Shown here piece after piece: positions 21,987 through 33,202 of a stretch of DNA of 64,000 bases (position 1 is the first letter of the stretch; each line of letters starts with the position of its first letter). A program made the position numbers and the translations under genes. The notes beneath the pieces are model-generated. The model had not been told where the DNA came from. It searched no databases and worked only from the letters and a program-made list of their open reading frames with translations. The stretch spans positions 15,656,716 to 15,720,715 of the forward strand of contig CM018041.1 of the NCBI GenBank assembly GCA_008638375.1, in the 5' to 3' direction. Origin of the DNA: Nyssa sinensis. Taxonomy: Eukaryota; Streptophyta; Magnoliopsida; Cornales; Nyssaceae.

Positions 21987-24900
21987 GAGAGGCTTAGAAT
22001 CAAGTACAATTAAATACAATTTTCTTGTTAAAAAAATAGAGTCATTATAGTATATTAAGTATCTAAAGGCTTTGAATTTGATAAAAATTACGTACACAAC
22101 ATTTTCATTATATTTTGCATCTAAATGGATCCTTCAGGCTTCAGTCAATCTGATTGCTGGCAATAGAAAGCCATTACCCATTATTGCTCTTGCCAATATG
22201 GGGTACTAGGAGGAGTAAACTAGGGATAGACCTAACTTTTAACATTATTTGTGAGAAGGAGTTGCTCTCAGGCTTGAACCCATGTCCTCACGTTTGACAG
22301 AATTTTACCATTGGTTCCAATCAATTAATCTAATTGGTGGGAATATTGATGTTCATTTATTCACATCACTTAGAAGAACTAGAAGTCAATATTGAATTCA
22401 GCATTTGATGTCTATAGACAACAGTTGCTTGATTGTCTTTGGACGGCAACTGAGTTTGCTAAGGAAGTCAAAAAAGAAAAGGACATTTAGAATGAAAAAA
22501 AAATACAATTACTGATTTTTGGAATCTTAAAAACTATATAGTGGACTTATTATTATTATTTTGGATAATTACATTGTGTTAAGAAGATGCACGAGGGGGG
22601 TGAAACCATTTACAAAAAAGGAGATCACTTGCCAAAATTAGATATTCTTCTATTTCTTTCTTCGTCAAAGACACCAAAAATCACCTAAGACACCAAAAAC
22701 GATAAGAAGGCTAGCTTCCACACTTTTCTCACATTTCTATTACCACACCTCTTGTCCATCCCCTCAGGAAGTCCAAAACTGAAACTAGCATAGTTGTTAG
22801 ACCCTTTTTTACTTGACACGACGACATGGGCATGGGGAGGCATGCCATGCCTTGAGGGCTTGACATGGAGGGGCGGCATGCTATGCCATTGGAATAACAT
22901 TCAGGAGTGGAATGGGATTCAGGAGCAGAATGACATTCCGAAGTTGGCCAAGTTCGTGAGCCTCAACCCAATGCCAAGGCCAAGATAAGGGTGGCCTGTC
23001 ATGGGCATCCTTGTGGATATGTTGAAGATGTTCCAAGTATTGGAGGAATACTTGGACAATTCAGAGTTGGTGCAGCTAATGTGCATGCCTTTGACAGCAA
23101 GGGTCAAGGCTGCACTTTGTGAACACTTAGGTGCATTGTTTGCCATTGGCAAGACTAATGCACACAGGAGGAGGACCTGGTTCTGCAAGCAGTTGTATCC
23201 ACTCTTGTCAGAGTGACAAATCTTCATAAGACATATATAGGGGGGAGTACCTCCTTGAGGCGCTCATGGGCGAGTGTCCTTTGTGGCTAAGGAAGACCAA
23301 GGCATGTGTGGGGTGTGGCTTGGCATTAAGACTTGTGGTCAGTGCAGACCTTGGTGCAGCAGTGTGTGTGTGGACTTAGCTCGTGGCAGACACAGGTGGG
23401 GCTGTAGCAAGGACAAGGCAGTTGTGGGGACAGTTGCTGGTCTGACACAAGACAAAGCTGTCTAAGGACAGACAAGGGGAACTGCCATGCTGTGCTGGCG
23501 CGTTGATCCAAGGGCTAGCATTGAGTGCAGCAGAGGGATGAACTGCTTGCACATATGTGGCGTAGATCAGGTGGCTTCAGGACAACCCTAGCAGTTGGGA
23601 GTGTCAACTGCTAGGACAATTGGCTGTTTGCTCTTGTTTCTTACAAACCCTAGCAGTTGGGGATGTCAACTGCACTATCACAGACACCATGACTATTTTA
23701 TATATTCAGTCAATATATATGTGCATGTATATGTATTGTAGAGGGTGTGGCAGTGGCTGGTTGGTGCCAGCAAGCCCTTTGGTAGTTGGGGGTGTCAACT
23801 GCCAGTTGTGCATGGCTGGCTATATAATGCATGCATGCTAGGGTTGCGAGATGGGAGAACCACCGAAGTATTTACATAGAGGTGTGGAGAGGACGAATCT
23901 GTGGGAGAGAGTGTTTTGTAACCCTTGGCCGAGTGTCCTTTGTATTCAATATTTGAGTATAGTGAATAAAAAGGTTGGGGGTCTTTCCCTGTAATGGTTG
24001 TGTTCTTTATGTGTGTGCCTTAGTTCCTGTTTTCATTGAATTGTGCAGACCCTTACTGTGTTGGAATCCTATTCTAGGGCTTCAGCCTTTCTTTGGGTTG
24101 TGTGGTTGGCTTGTCAAGGCAGCGGTCTTGATGCCGCACAGGCAAAAAAATTTGGTTCAAATTTTGACCCTGTGACAATAGTCCACTAGCAACCAAACAG
24201 TAGGAAGAGGTGACTCGAGACCTCCTTTGCTACTTAATAATGAAGGAAGAGCTGATTGGTTGTTTCTTCTTTTCTTTGACACATGCTACATCTATTAGCC
24301 AAATTTCACCCCTTTTTATGAAGATTATGCATAGTCAAGATCGACTCTTAGGCCAAGGATCACACAAAGAATGAGACCTTAACCAGGGCTTTTGAACACC
24401 ACACCATTTTCCAAGGGAAATGCTGGTCCTCTCTTCAAGCCATCTCAGTTGTAGAAGGATCATATTGAAATATTTCCTACGGGGTTTGAAACCAAACTTC
24501 TCCTCAAAACTGTCCAAGCTTCTAGATAAGAAGATCCCTAATTCAATTTTAGGCTTGAGGTGTTGAAAAAATCCCAACAAATCCATTGCCTCCTCCATCT
24601 CCCAATCTTGATTTTTTTTCCCTAGAAACAAAGGTCATAGAGCTTGTTTGGCACAAGTGGAAATGAGAAGAGGAAGGTGCATTCCACTAGAGGTGAATTG
24701 GGCGATAGATCGATGACATCACTTTTGGCAATCAAGGCCGAATGAAAAGCCATCGCGGGTGAAGTGGAAGAGTAGAAGTGAGAGAGTTGGAGGATTAATC
24801 AGCCTAACATTTGAAGGGAAGAAGGTAGGAGGCGAAGTTATCAAGAATTAGCGAGGCTGCCAGAGCTCTCTTTCAATGGAGTAATGAGGATTAGGTGGGC

Positions 24901-27900
24901 GGAGAGGGGTTTATGTTTTGAAATTTTGCACGACAACACTGGAAAGCGAAGGGATTTTTTGCAGAATTGTTTGATTGGGAGATTTGATAGAGAAGTTGGA
25001 TTGAGGGAGAAAATTGAAGAATGGGCTTTGAAGGTTTGGGGTGTGACCACAGAAGTGGGGGTGTAGAAGTGGGGGTGTCAATTTTTCCTGACGATTTTCT
25101 CTTGGTTAGGCTATTGTCTCACATAGAGGCTGTTAGGGTTTTGATGGAGGGATGTCAACGGTGGGGGGAAGCTTGGTTAATGTTGGATACTTGGTTGTTT
25201 AGAGTTGATAGTTCCGACATTATTTGTTGATGGAAGGAAGTTAGAGTGGTGATCTATGGGTTACCTCTTCATCTGTGTAGTTGGTCTCTATCTGAAACCA
25301 TCGATGATGAGTGTGGAGGATTCAAGAAATTTAATGCAAATTTCAAAAAGGATGCGTCGAAATTAGTATTGATTGGGAAAGGAAGGAGGAACAATTCCAA
25401 AGACCATCACTGTATCCGATGAACATTCTTTCTTTCAAATCTCTTTGACGATGGAGAATCCTTCCTTCTTGGTACCAGATCCTATTTGGGAATGGCTTGG
25501 CGAGCATTGGAATGGAGGTTTGTTGGCAAGATCGTGGGATTTACAGTGATCGAAGCATGATTCTAGTGCCAAAGAAGATGACTTTCAAACTGTGTGGGGA
25601 GCATGCTTGGAAGACGCATGGTGCAAGGGAGGGGGAGGGGGAGGGGTAGGGGGAGGGTGGGGGATACACATGGCAGACGATCGGAGGGCCAATAATCTTT
25701 TCTAGAAGGTTCTACTCCTGGAGACTTTCAAATTTCAAGATATAGTTGTTGTTGGGTCAGGTTACAAGGGCTGGAGCCTTGGGATCAGGATCCACCCAAT
25801 TGGGATGGACTGGGTGTTGGACAATCAAGAGAGTTGGGCCTTTTGTGATATGGGGCAGGGGTCGGGGGGCCTCAGTGTGCTGAGCACAATCTTACTTATT
25901 CAACATTCTCGGGCGCGAAGGCTTCTAAGAGGCCCGTCAGGAGACCCAATTCGAGGCCCAGAGTGTGGAGATGGCTTAAAAAAGGAAAGTGGGCAGAGGC
26001 CAGAGGAGAGGGCCCAAGTGCTGGAGGATTGGTGGAATAGGGTAATATGAATCAATTAAAGCAGGCCCAACGGTCCAAACAATATGTTGGTGGCCCAAAC
26101 ATTGAAATAGGTTGTTCTCAGTTCTGAGGGGGAGAAGATTGATGCAGCAGAAAGAGATAGAGTAGCAGCAATTGGGAAGGTCGTGATGGGGGCTGGGAGA
26201 GTTTACAGTGTCCGAGAGGAAGGTTCTGATCCTCAGGTTATCAAAGAGCTAGAAGAGGACCAGAGGTAAGTACTGTAACGGGTAGGGAAAGGCTGCGACA
26301 TCGGAAAATAGTACACTTTGTTTTGGCACTGAGGAGGGTTGTGGTCCTTGGGGACTAATCCTATCCTGGATGAGGATCAAACCACTTGGATTGTGTTGGG
26401 CAGAGGAATAAGGCTGCATATCCTAGGGGAACTGTTTCCTAAAGTGTGGCAGTCAATTCTGGATTGCTGTAGATTGAGGTCTCTGAGAAGTAACGGGCAA
26501 AGAAAATTGTTTCAAAGGCTCAGGACTTTTCTAAGTTAGAGGAAAGACATGAAGGCAGTAATTGTGGGATGGGACACTGCAACTGTTTGGGGATTGGAGA
26601 TGGTCTCAATTCTGTACGAGATACTGCGTCGGACTTATGGGAAGGAGAAGAATAATACTCTGTTTGCGAAGGTACAGACTTATGCTCTCTCAAGATTGGG
26701 GACTGTATTCCTCTTCAGGTGACGATGCCTGGTGGCACCCCTGAGGCAATCAGATAGGTGAAGGGACAGTGTCTGAATGGGTTAGAAGAAACTTTGAAGG
26801 AGTTAGTAAGGACCTTGGTTTTAACGGTTTAACATATGAAGGCAGGACTTGTGATGCCATCAGGTTGTTTGAGGCAATAGACCTGGAACGGGACATTAAA
26901 AAAGGAAGGAAGGAAAGAGAGGGGGGGGGGGGGGGGGGGTTGGTGGAAGCTGGAATGGGGAACTGGAGCTGAAAAACCTATTTTCAGATATTAATTATGA
27001 TGGTAGAGGAGGTAGTGTGGGAAGTAGAAGCAGAAGGAGTCGGAGGGGGATTCAATTCTTTTTTCATTAAGATTAAAATCTTATCATGGAATGTCCAGGG
27101 GTTGAATGACCCGGACAAGAGAGCAGTGATAAAGCTTGTCTTGAGGAAATGGAAGGTTGAAGTAGTTTGCCTTCAGGATCCAAAAATGGAGCAAATGACC
27201 AGTAAAGAGATTAGGTCTTTGGTATAGTAGGTATGTTGATTGATTGTGTCTTAATGCCATTGGGTCTGCTGGTAGGGTGGTTTTGTTATGGGATAACAGG
27301 GTGGTGGTGAAAGAGTATATTAGGATTGGAGAATTTTCAGTGTCTTGTAGATTCTGTTTTGTTGGAGATGGTATTAAATGGTTTTGTTTTTTTTTTTTTT
27401 TCTCTTTCTGGAGTTTATGAGCCAGTTGTTGATGGAGAAAGAAGCTAATTATGGGGGGATGTTGAGGGGTTTCACATTAGGAGGAGGCAGTGCCCCTATC
27501 GAGATATCGTGTCTCCTTTATGTCGAATTGTAGATGATACCACACTTTTTTGTGATGTGGGGTATGAGCAGTTGGGTTTTCTCAGATGTATTCTAATTTG
27601 CTTCCAAGCTTTTTCGGGACTGAAGTTAATATGGGGAAGAGCAAATTGGCAGGGCTAGGACACGTTCTCAATTTTGTTGGGTTGTAGAGTTGGGGAAATG
27701 CCTATGTCTTATTGAGGGAACAAAGAATTCCTGTATTTGGGAAGCTGTTCTGGAGAGGTTTGAAAGGAGGCTGTTCGGTTGGAAGAAGCAATATCTTTCA
27801 AAAGGGGTGTGTCTCACACTTTTGAAGAGTACTCTTTCAAGCTTGCCAAAGCATTTTATATCCCTTTTTCCAATCCCAACTTTAGTGGCAAGGAAGCTGG

Positions 27901-30900
27901 AAAAACTTCAAAGAAACTTACTGTGGAGAGGTATGGGAGATGAGCATAAGTACCATCTAGTAGATTGGGGAAGTGTGTGCTGTCTCATGAAGGATGGAGG
28001 TTTGGGAATTCGAAGGTTTCATTTGTTTAATGAGACCTTATTGGGGAAATGGTTGTGGAAACTTGGAAAGGAAAAGGATAGCCTGTGGAGAAGGGTGGTG
28101 CAGAGGAAATATAGGGTGGATTCTGGAGATTGGCGTTCTAGGGAGGTGAGATCTTCCCATGGTATGGAGTTGTGGAAGAGCATTGCAAGAAGTTGCGATG
28201 GGTTCTCAAAACACATAAAATGGAGGGTTGTGCCACACTCTACCATGGAAATCGTAGAATCTTGGAGAGGAAGATTTTACAGCAGGAGGACAGGAAAAAC
28301 ATGGGGTTTAGTCCCTCTTTCCATTTGGTGGGAAAGAAATAATAGAACTTTTGAGGGTATTGAGTTCCCCATTTGGAGGGTAAATGCGTCAGCGTCAGGT
28401 GTTGACCTCTCAGAATGTTTGGTTGTCGGGAGGCTCCACTATGGACATAGATTCTTTTGTATCTTTTTTTTTTTTTGGTGCATTTTATGTGCATTGACAC
28501 ATAGAATGGTTGTAATTATTTTTGTACTTGTGTACCCTTGGGCTCTTTAATGAAATTTTTCTTAGTTATCAAAAAAAAAAAAAAGGTTCCTTCTAAAGCA
28601 AGGAGTTCCAACAAAGCCCTCCACTAAAAAGGATATATAGTTTGCCATCATGGCCTTAGGGTTTGATATCTATCTTTCAAGGCTAAGTTGCCATGATCAT
28701 TGTATCTCTCATAAGATATACTTTTCCTATGCTGGACAAGTGAGGCAGAAGCTCTGAAGATTCTATCAGTTCTTCATTACTGGCACTAGGCAATCCTTTT
28801 AAATGATCCAAAGACAAAACTAAATTTGAATTGAAAGTTCATAACAATGTTAGTTAATTTCATTAGCATAGCACTGGTGTAATAATGTAATATGAAGTGT
28901 CATAGAAACAGTTTGACCCCATTACTTGCTTTCAGAATTATTTGAATTCTTTTTCAAATCCAGACATCTTGAGTTGTTATATCATCTATTCTTTGTCTAG
29001 TCTCTAATTAAGTTATCATAGTTTAAGTCACGTGCCAGTAGCAGAGCCTCTGGACAGTTTTTTGTATATATTATTTCATTTGCACATCTTTATAATGAGG
29101 AGGAAAGCAATATGGCAGGGCATTTATGGAGTCTCATTTGCCAACATTTAGAGAGTGCAATCCTCAACTAGAGGTGGTCACTGAACTCATTCGTGGTCAG
29201 CATCCACACTTGAAGGGCTTTTACAGTAAGAAGACTCTCTCTCTCTCTCAAAATTCTATTTCTGGTGCATATGATCTCTCATGACATGGGACTTTATAGC
29301 TTCCTTTTTCAATTGTAGTGATGATAATTTTTTTCCCCATTCAGAACAGTGGAGGACAATCATAGTATTGTAATGGCTATATTAAACTCAAACAACCATA
29401 TTAGCCTAGCTAGGAGATATTCATTACAACGAGCATTACACTTGAAACCTATCATCCTCAACCTTCTTTTGTACCTTTAATAACTTGGGGCAGACCATGG
29501 ATATTTAGTCTCTTTATCCAAGGTTATTGTCATTGGTGGACAGAATTATAATAGAAGGCTTTCAAATTGATGGTCTGAAACTGAAGAGCTCCTTTAAGTT
29601 CCAAACCTTTTCTATTAAATGGAGTACTTACGCAAGATAAATATACTACAGTTGACCTTCTAATAATTAATAATCTTGAGAAGTCAAGAAATTATTGATA
29701 ATAGAATTATTAATTATTGAGTTTTCAATGGTTTTAATTAAAAAAAAATTTGACTCAATGATTTTAAGAATAAAAATGGGGATGGTGATGAACCTTTTTC
29801 ACAAAAGGATATGTATTATCTAATTTAACTTATAACAAAGCCCCTAATCTTTTTTGATTACTAAAAAAGTTTTGCTAAATAGTTTTTATATGATACATAT
29901 AGATATACTTGTTTATTTTCTATTTTAATAATTTACTATAAACGTATTTTTCAAAAAAATTAATTATTAATAATATAGTTATATATTATTCACCATTGAA
30001 AGAAGTTGGTTCCTTGAGAAATTATTAATTAAATGTACACTAGAAATGCTGTTTGACCTTGTAGTTTTAATTTTTGATTGATAAAAACTTTTTTCTTAAT
30101 CAGTAGAAGTATGAATATATAAATAAAAATGCCGGAGGGAGGCGAACCCATTTACAAAAAGGACGGAGAATGTCTAGAAAAATTAAAGCCTAAGTTCCTT
30201 AAAAAAAATGATATAACTATCTAAATACCTAGGACTAACTTCTTTACACCAGGAAAAAAAAATTAAAGAACATTTAAAAAATCCTTCTATTCCTTTCCTG
30301 CCAAAAACTTCATATTATGCAAAGAGGAGCTATGTTCCAAGCAATCTTTAGTTCTCTCCTTACTCCATGACACCCTCACCCCAAAAAAACCTCCCTTAAT
30401 GAAGCTGGCATCACCCAACTCAAGCCAAACAAATTAAGAAACAAGCTCCATATTTCCCTTGCATAAGAAACAAGCTATTTTAGTTTCTAATATTAGTTCA
30501 AACTTCCTCTAAGCAACTGAAAACTTGGTGCTAGTTGTATTAGTGAGGTCAAGTGTTTTTTTTTGATAAGTAAAGTTTATACAAAAAGCGCCAAGGGGGC
30601 GCAACCCATATAAAAGCGAGAAAGAGAGACCTACAAGGTCTCATCCTTACAATTCTGCTTGCCCAAAAAAATAAAAAATCTTGTATGAAGAAATGGGAAA
30701 TTTTTTCTTTGAAACCCAATTAACAAAGTTTCCAATAGTCCTTTTCTTTATGAATAGGAGCCTCCACTTCCTCAAACATGCAATGATTTCACATCCACAA
30801 AATGCACCAAAGTACAGTGGGCACCGCCCTCCAAGCCTCCTTGACCCTACAACGGGCATGCTGCCCTCCATCTCCAAAAAAGCTCAATCATCGAATTAGG

Positions 30901-31879
30901 CATAGTCTAGAAAATCCTAAAAGTGGAATAAACCACAAACGACACCTCTTTAGTGGCCGCATAGTCGAGTTGAAGATGGTTGGAGGATTCTTCTGCTTTC
31001 TTTACATGCAACACTAATTAGGATGAAACTTTCCTTTTCTCCCTAAAGTGTCCAAGATAAGAATAACCTCCAAAGCTGTATTTCATACAAAGAACTACAC
31101 CTTCGAGGGAACTGGGAACTTCTAAACACTCTTCCATGGAGAGAAACCCCACTATGGCCTCCCTAAAGCACCTTATAATATGAATTGACCCCGAAGCTCC
31201 ACTTAATCCCTGTCCCCCAAAACACACACCCCCATATAAAACTGACATGAAGTCCACCACTTATGGCAACTCCCAGTCCTGAAAAGCTCTTATCAAACAA
31301 GGATCCCAAACAATTCCATGATCCAAAAATGCATGTAAGATGCAGCAGAAGCCTTTTTATCCCAAGCAATGTGGATTAAGTCTGAAATTGTTCTCTTCAG
31401 AATATTATCCCTGCACCAAATGTCAAGCCAGAAATGAATCCTATCTGCTCTTCCCACAACATATTGAATATGGGTGGCAAATTCATTCCGTCCTTTTCTA
31501 ATACTCTTCCACAAACTCTTTCCATATAAGCCAGACACCTTGGCTAAAGTCCAACCTCCAACACTAACCCCATATTTGCCTTCTACAACTTAATGCCGAA
31601 GGCAATCATTTTCTACTGCTGACTGCCACTGCCACTGCCACTGCCACTTCCCTAGCTAAGCTTTGTTGAATTGCCTAGGGCAACGAATATGGATGTCTCC
31701 ACTACTAAAAGGACAGTCACCTTGTTCCAAGCAATAGGATGATATTTGAATTCATCCCTCAAACCACTCTATAAGAAATTTCTTCGAAGCTTTTCCAACC
31801 TCCTTGCTAGTGAAATCGGAGCTAGAAAAAGAGACATAACATATGTTTGTAGGCTTGACAAGGTGCTCTTAACTCCCCC

Positions 31880-31910
<31 letters not shown>

Positions 31911-33202
31911 AAAAAAAAAAAAAAAAAACACCCATCGTCTCTTCCAATCCACCATCTCTATCACTAAATCCTAACCCACTGCAGCCTTAAAGGATGCTCC
32001 TAGAGGCAATCCCAAGTAATAAATGGGTAGTGTCTGGACTGTACACCCAAGATTTCCAGCCAAAAAAACCACATCCTCCTCCATCTCCCCTACCAGAATG
32101 ATATTTGATTTTGCCAAAATTAATTCGTAAGCTAGAACCTGCTCGAAGCACGTGCGAATACAAAGGAGATATAGATTGGTTCTTCTCCACTCCACAAAAA
32201 ATAATAGTATTATCATGAAAAAATGTGGGAGATTGAGATGGAAGATTCTTATGGCTCACCTCAAAACCTCTCAAATCCACCCCCACCCTGCGAAAACTGC
32301 CTTCTCAATTATTCTACTCAAAACCTACATAACAAGGGTGAGCAAAAGAGGATCCCCTTGTCGCCAAACTCATGAGCTTGCAAAAAAGAGACCTTCCTTG
32401 TACCCCATTGATAAAGATTCGAAAAATAAACTATGGAATGGGAAACAACTCCAACACTCCCCCACCATACGATACGATCCATAAAATGAAGCAAGAAACT
32501 CCAATTTGCATGGTCACATGCCTTTTCTATATCCAACTTGCAAATACTACCCTGCTTCCCACTCCTTAAATTCGAGTCAACATACTCATTTGCAATCAAT
32601 ACTGCATCTAAAATCTGTTTGCCATAACAAAGGCATTTTGGGAATGGGAAACCACCTCATCCAACACCTTTTTCAATCGAATAGCAAGTTTTTTAGGAAG
32701 AATCTTGGAGATACTACCCACCAAACTGATCGGTCTAAAGTCCTTTTAACTTTGAAGCACCACCTTTCTTAGGGATCCAGACAATAAAGTCCTTTATCCA
32801 AAATCTTGTATTAGTGAGGTCATAATCCCACAATTAGACAACAGAGTGGTCAAACTATGTGCTATCTGATGAACTTGTGAATGATTGACCATAAAATCTC
32901 TCTCAACTTGGGAAGTTTTGTTATTTGTTTTTAAATGAAAATGCATACAGAAATTAACAACTGTTTTGTTTATTTTATGCACAGGGAACAAGAACCAACG
33001 TGTGATATGCGTGAAAAATCTACCCCCTGAAGACATACTGCTACAAGCGACTAGGCTAAGGAATGCATTGGGGAGAAAGGTGGTAAAGCTTAAGACAAGA
33101 CATATTACCAAAAGCCCAGTGTGCAAGGTACATGGACAACAGATATGCAACTTTGATGTTCAAGATGGTTGCATATGGCGCTTTGGTATGATCCAAAGTT
33201 GA
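21181..33202 (+). CDS. MRPL43: Mitochondrial large-subunit ribosomal protein mL43 (L43/S25-like fold), frameshifted at C-terminus
   Basis: Structural protein of the mitochondrial ribosome large subunit, nuclear encoded. Three coding exons join in phase: 21181-21260 ([19 protein letters not shown]...), 29119-29225 ([10 protein letters not shown]...[13 protein letters not shown]) and 32985-33202 ([16 protein letters not shown]...[18 protein letters not shown]). These match the plant mL43 layout (about 119 residues) along almost all its length. The ATG at 21181 is preferred over an in-frame GTG at 21175. After KSP a base is missing (near 33114-33118), so the usual end, SVQGTWTTD plus a few residues, is replaced by a read-through tail of about 25 residues ending at the TGA at 33200. 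In the next frame the usual ending is still readable, followed by its own stop. Introns of 7.9 and 3.8 kb hold several transposons. Either a slightly altered gene or an assembly error. Confidence 0.9.
21261..22544. other. mL43 intron 1, first part
   Basis: AT-rich intron sequence with a (TA)n(GA)n microsatellite at 21912-21981. No exon or gene seen. Confidence 0.6.
21912..21981. repeat. (TA)n(GA)n compound microsatellite
   Basis: About 12 TA then about 22 GA units inside mL43 intron 1. Confidence 0.95.
22545..22789 (-). mobile_element. Probable LINE 3' tail fragment, minus strand
   Basis: The sequence AGATGCACGAGGGGGGTGAAACCATTTAC and what follows resembles the inverted 3' tail of plant LINEs (compare 30114-30300, GCCGGAGGGAGGCGAACCCATTTAC). 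The solo LTR at 22795 interrupts this older sequence, and it may continue after 24182. Confidence 0.4.
22795..24177 (+). mobile_element. Solo LTR, 1,383 bp, with perfect 5-bp target duplication
   Basis: The unit starts TGTTAGACCC and ends GACCCTGTGACA. ATAGT flanks both sides (22790-22794 and 24178-24182). A TATA box-like CTATATAATG near 23820 and an AATAAA near 23964 indicate + orientation. Internally, variants of TAGCAGTTGGG(G/A)(G/A)TGTCAACTGC occur three times (about 23590, 23645, 23780). No internal retrotransposon domains remain. It lies in mL43 intron 1, same sense as the gene, so its TATA box and poly(A) signal could affect transcripts. Confidence 0.85.
24335..24631 (-). pseudogene. 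Unrecognised 98-codon open frame in older repeat
   Basis: An open frame with sensible composition ([20 protein letters not shown]) reads toward the solo LTR. I do not recognise it. It lies between the solo LTR and the + strand LINE and may be the remains of another transposon's coding region. Confidence 0.25.
24640..28584 (+). mobile_element. L1-type LINE with internal deletion, mL43 intron 1
   Basis: ORF1 remnants read as a DUF4283-like region ([20 protein letters not shown], then [16 protein letters not shown] and [13 protein letters not shown]; about 24880-25330). An endonuclease start follows at about 27070 ([19 protein letters not shown], then [10 protein letters not shown]). After that the element jumps almost directly to the late RT and post-RT part (27400-28550: [40 protein letters not shown]). 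Most of the endonuclease and the RT palm core are missing. The 3' end is GTTATC plus As at 28571-28584. The longest open stretch is 286 codons (27690-28550). The 5' boundary is approximate. Confidence 0.85.
29226..30534. other. mL43 intron 2, first part
   Basis: AT-rich intron sequence. The part from about 30114 to 30534 resembles an inverted LINE tail (GCCGGAGGGAGGCGAACCC) and probably predates the LINE at 30552. Confidence 0.5.
30535..30551. repeat. Target-site duplication, left copy (17 bp)
   Basis: TTGTATTAGTGAGGTCA, identical to 32806-32822. It flanks the minus-strand LINE. Confidence 0.9.
30552..32805 (-). mobile_element. 5'-truncated L1-type LINE in mL43 intron 2
   Basis: Read on the minus strand it starts within RT ([20 protein letters not shown], then [11 protein letters not shown], about 32590-32480). 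It continues through a damaged FADDT-like motif ([14 protein letters not shown] near 32210) and [15 protein letters not shown] sequence, then [13 protein letters not shown] near 31440. It ends with a GGGTTGCGCCCCCTTGGCGC tail and CTTATC plus As next to 30552. Many stops. A (C)26(A)28 run lies inside at 31875-31928. Exact 17-bp target duplications mark both ends, so truncation at 32805 happened on insertion. Confidence 0.93.
31875..31928. repeat. (C)26(A)28 homopolymer pair
   Basis: 26 Cs are followed directly by 28 As inside the LINE body. Homopolymers of this length are error-prone in assemblies. Confidence 0.95.
32806..32822. repeat. Target-site duplication, right copy (17 bp)
   Basis: Identical to 30535-30551. 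Confidence 0.9.
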
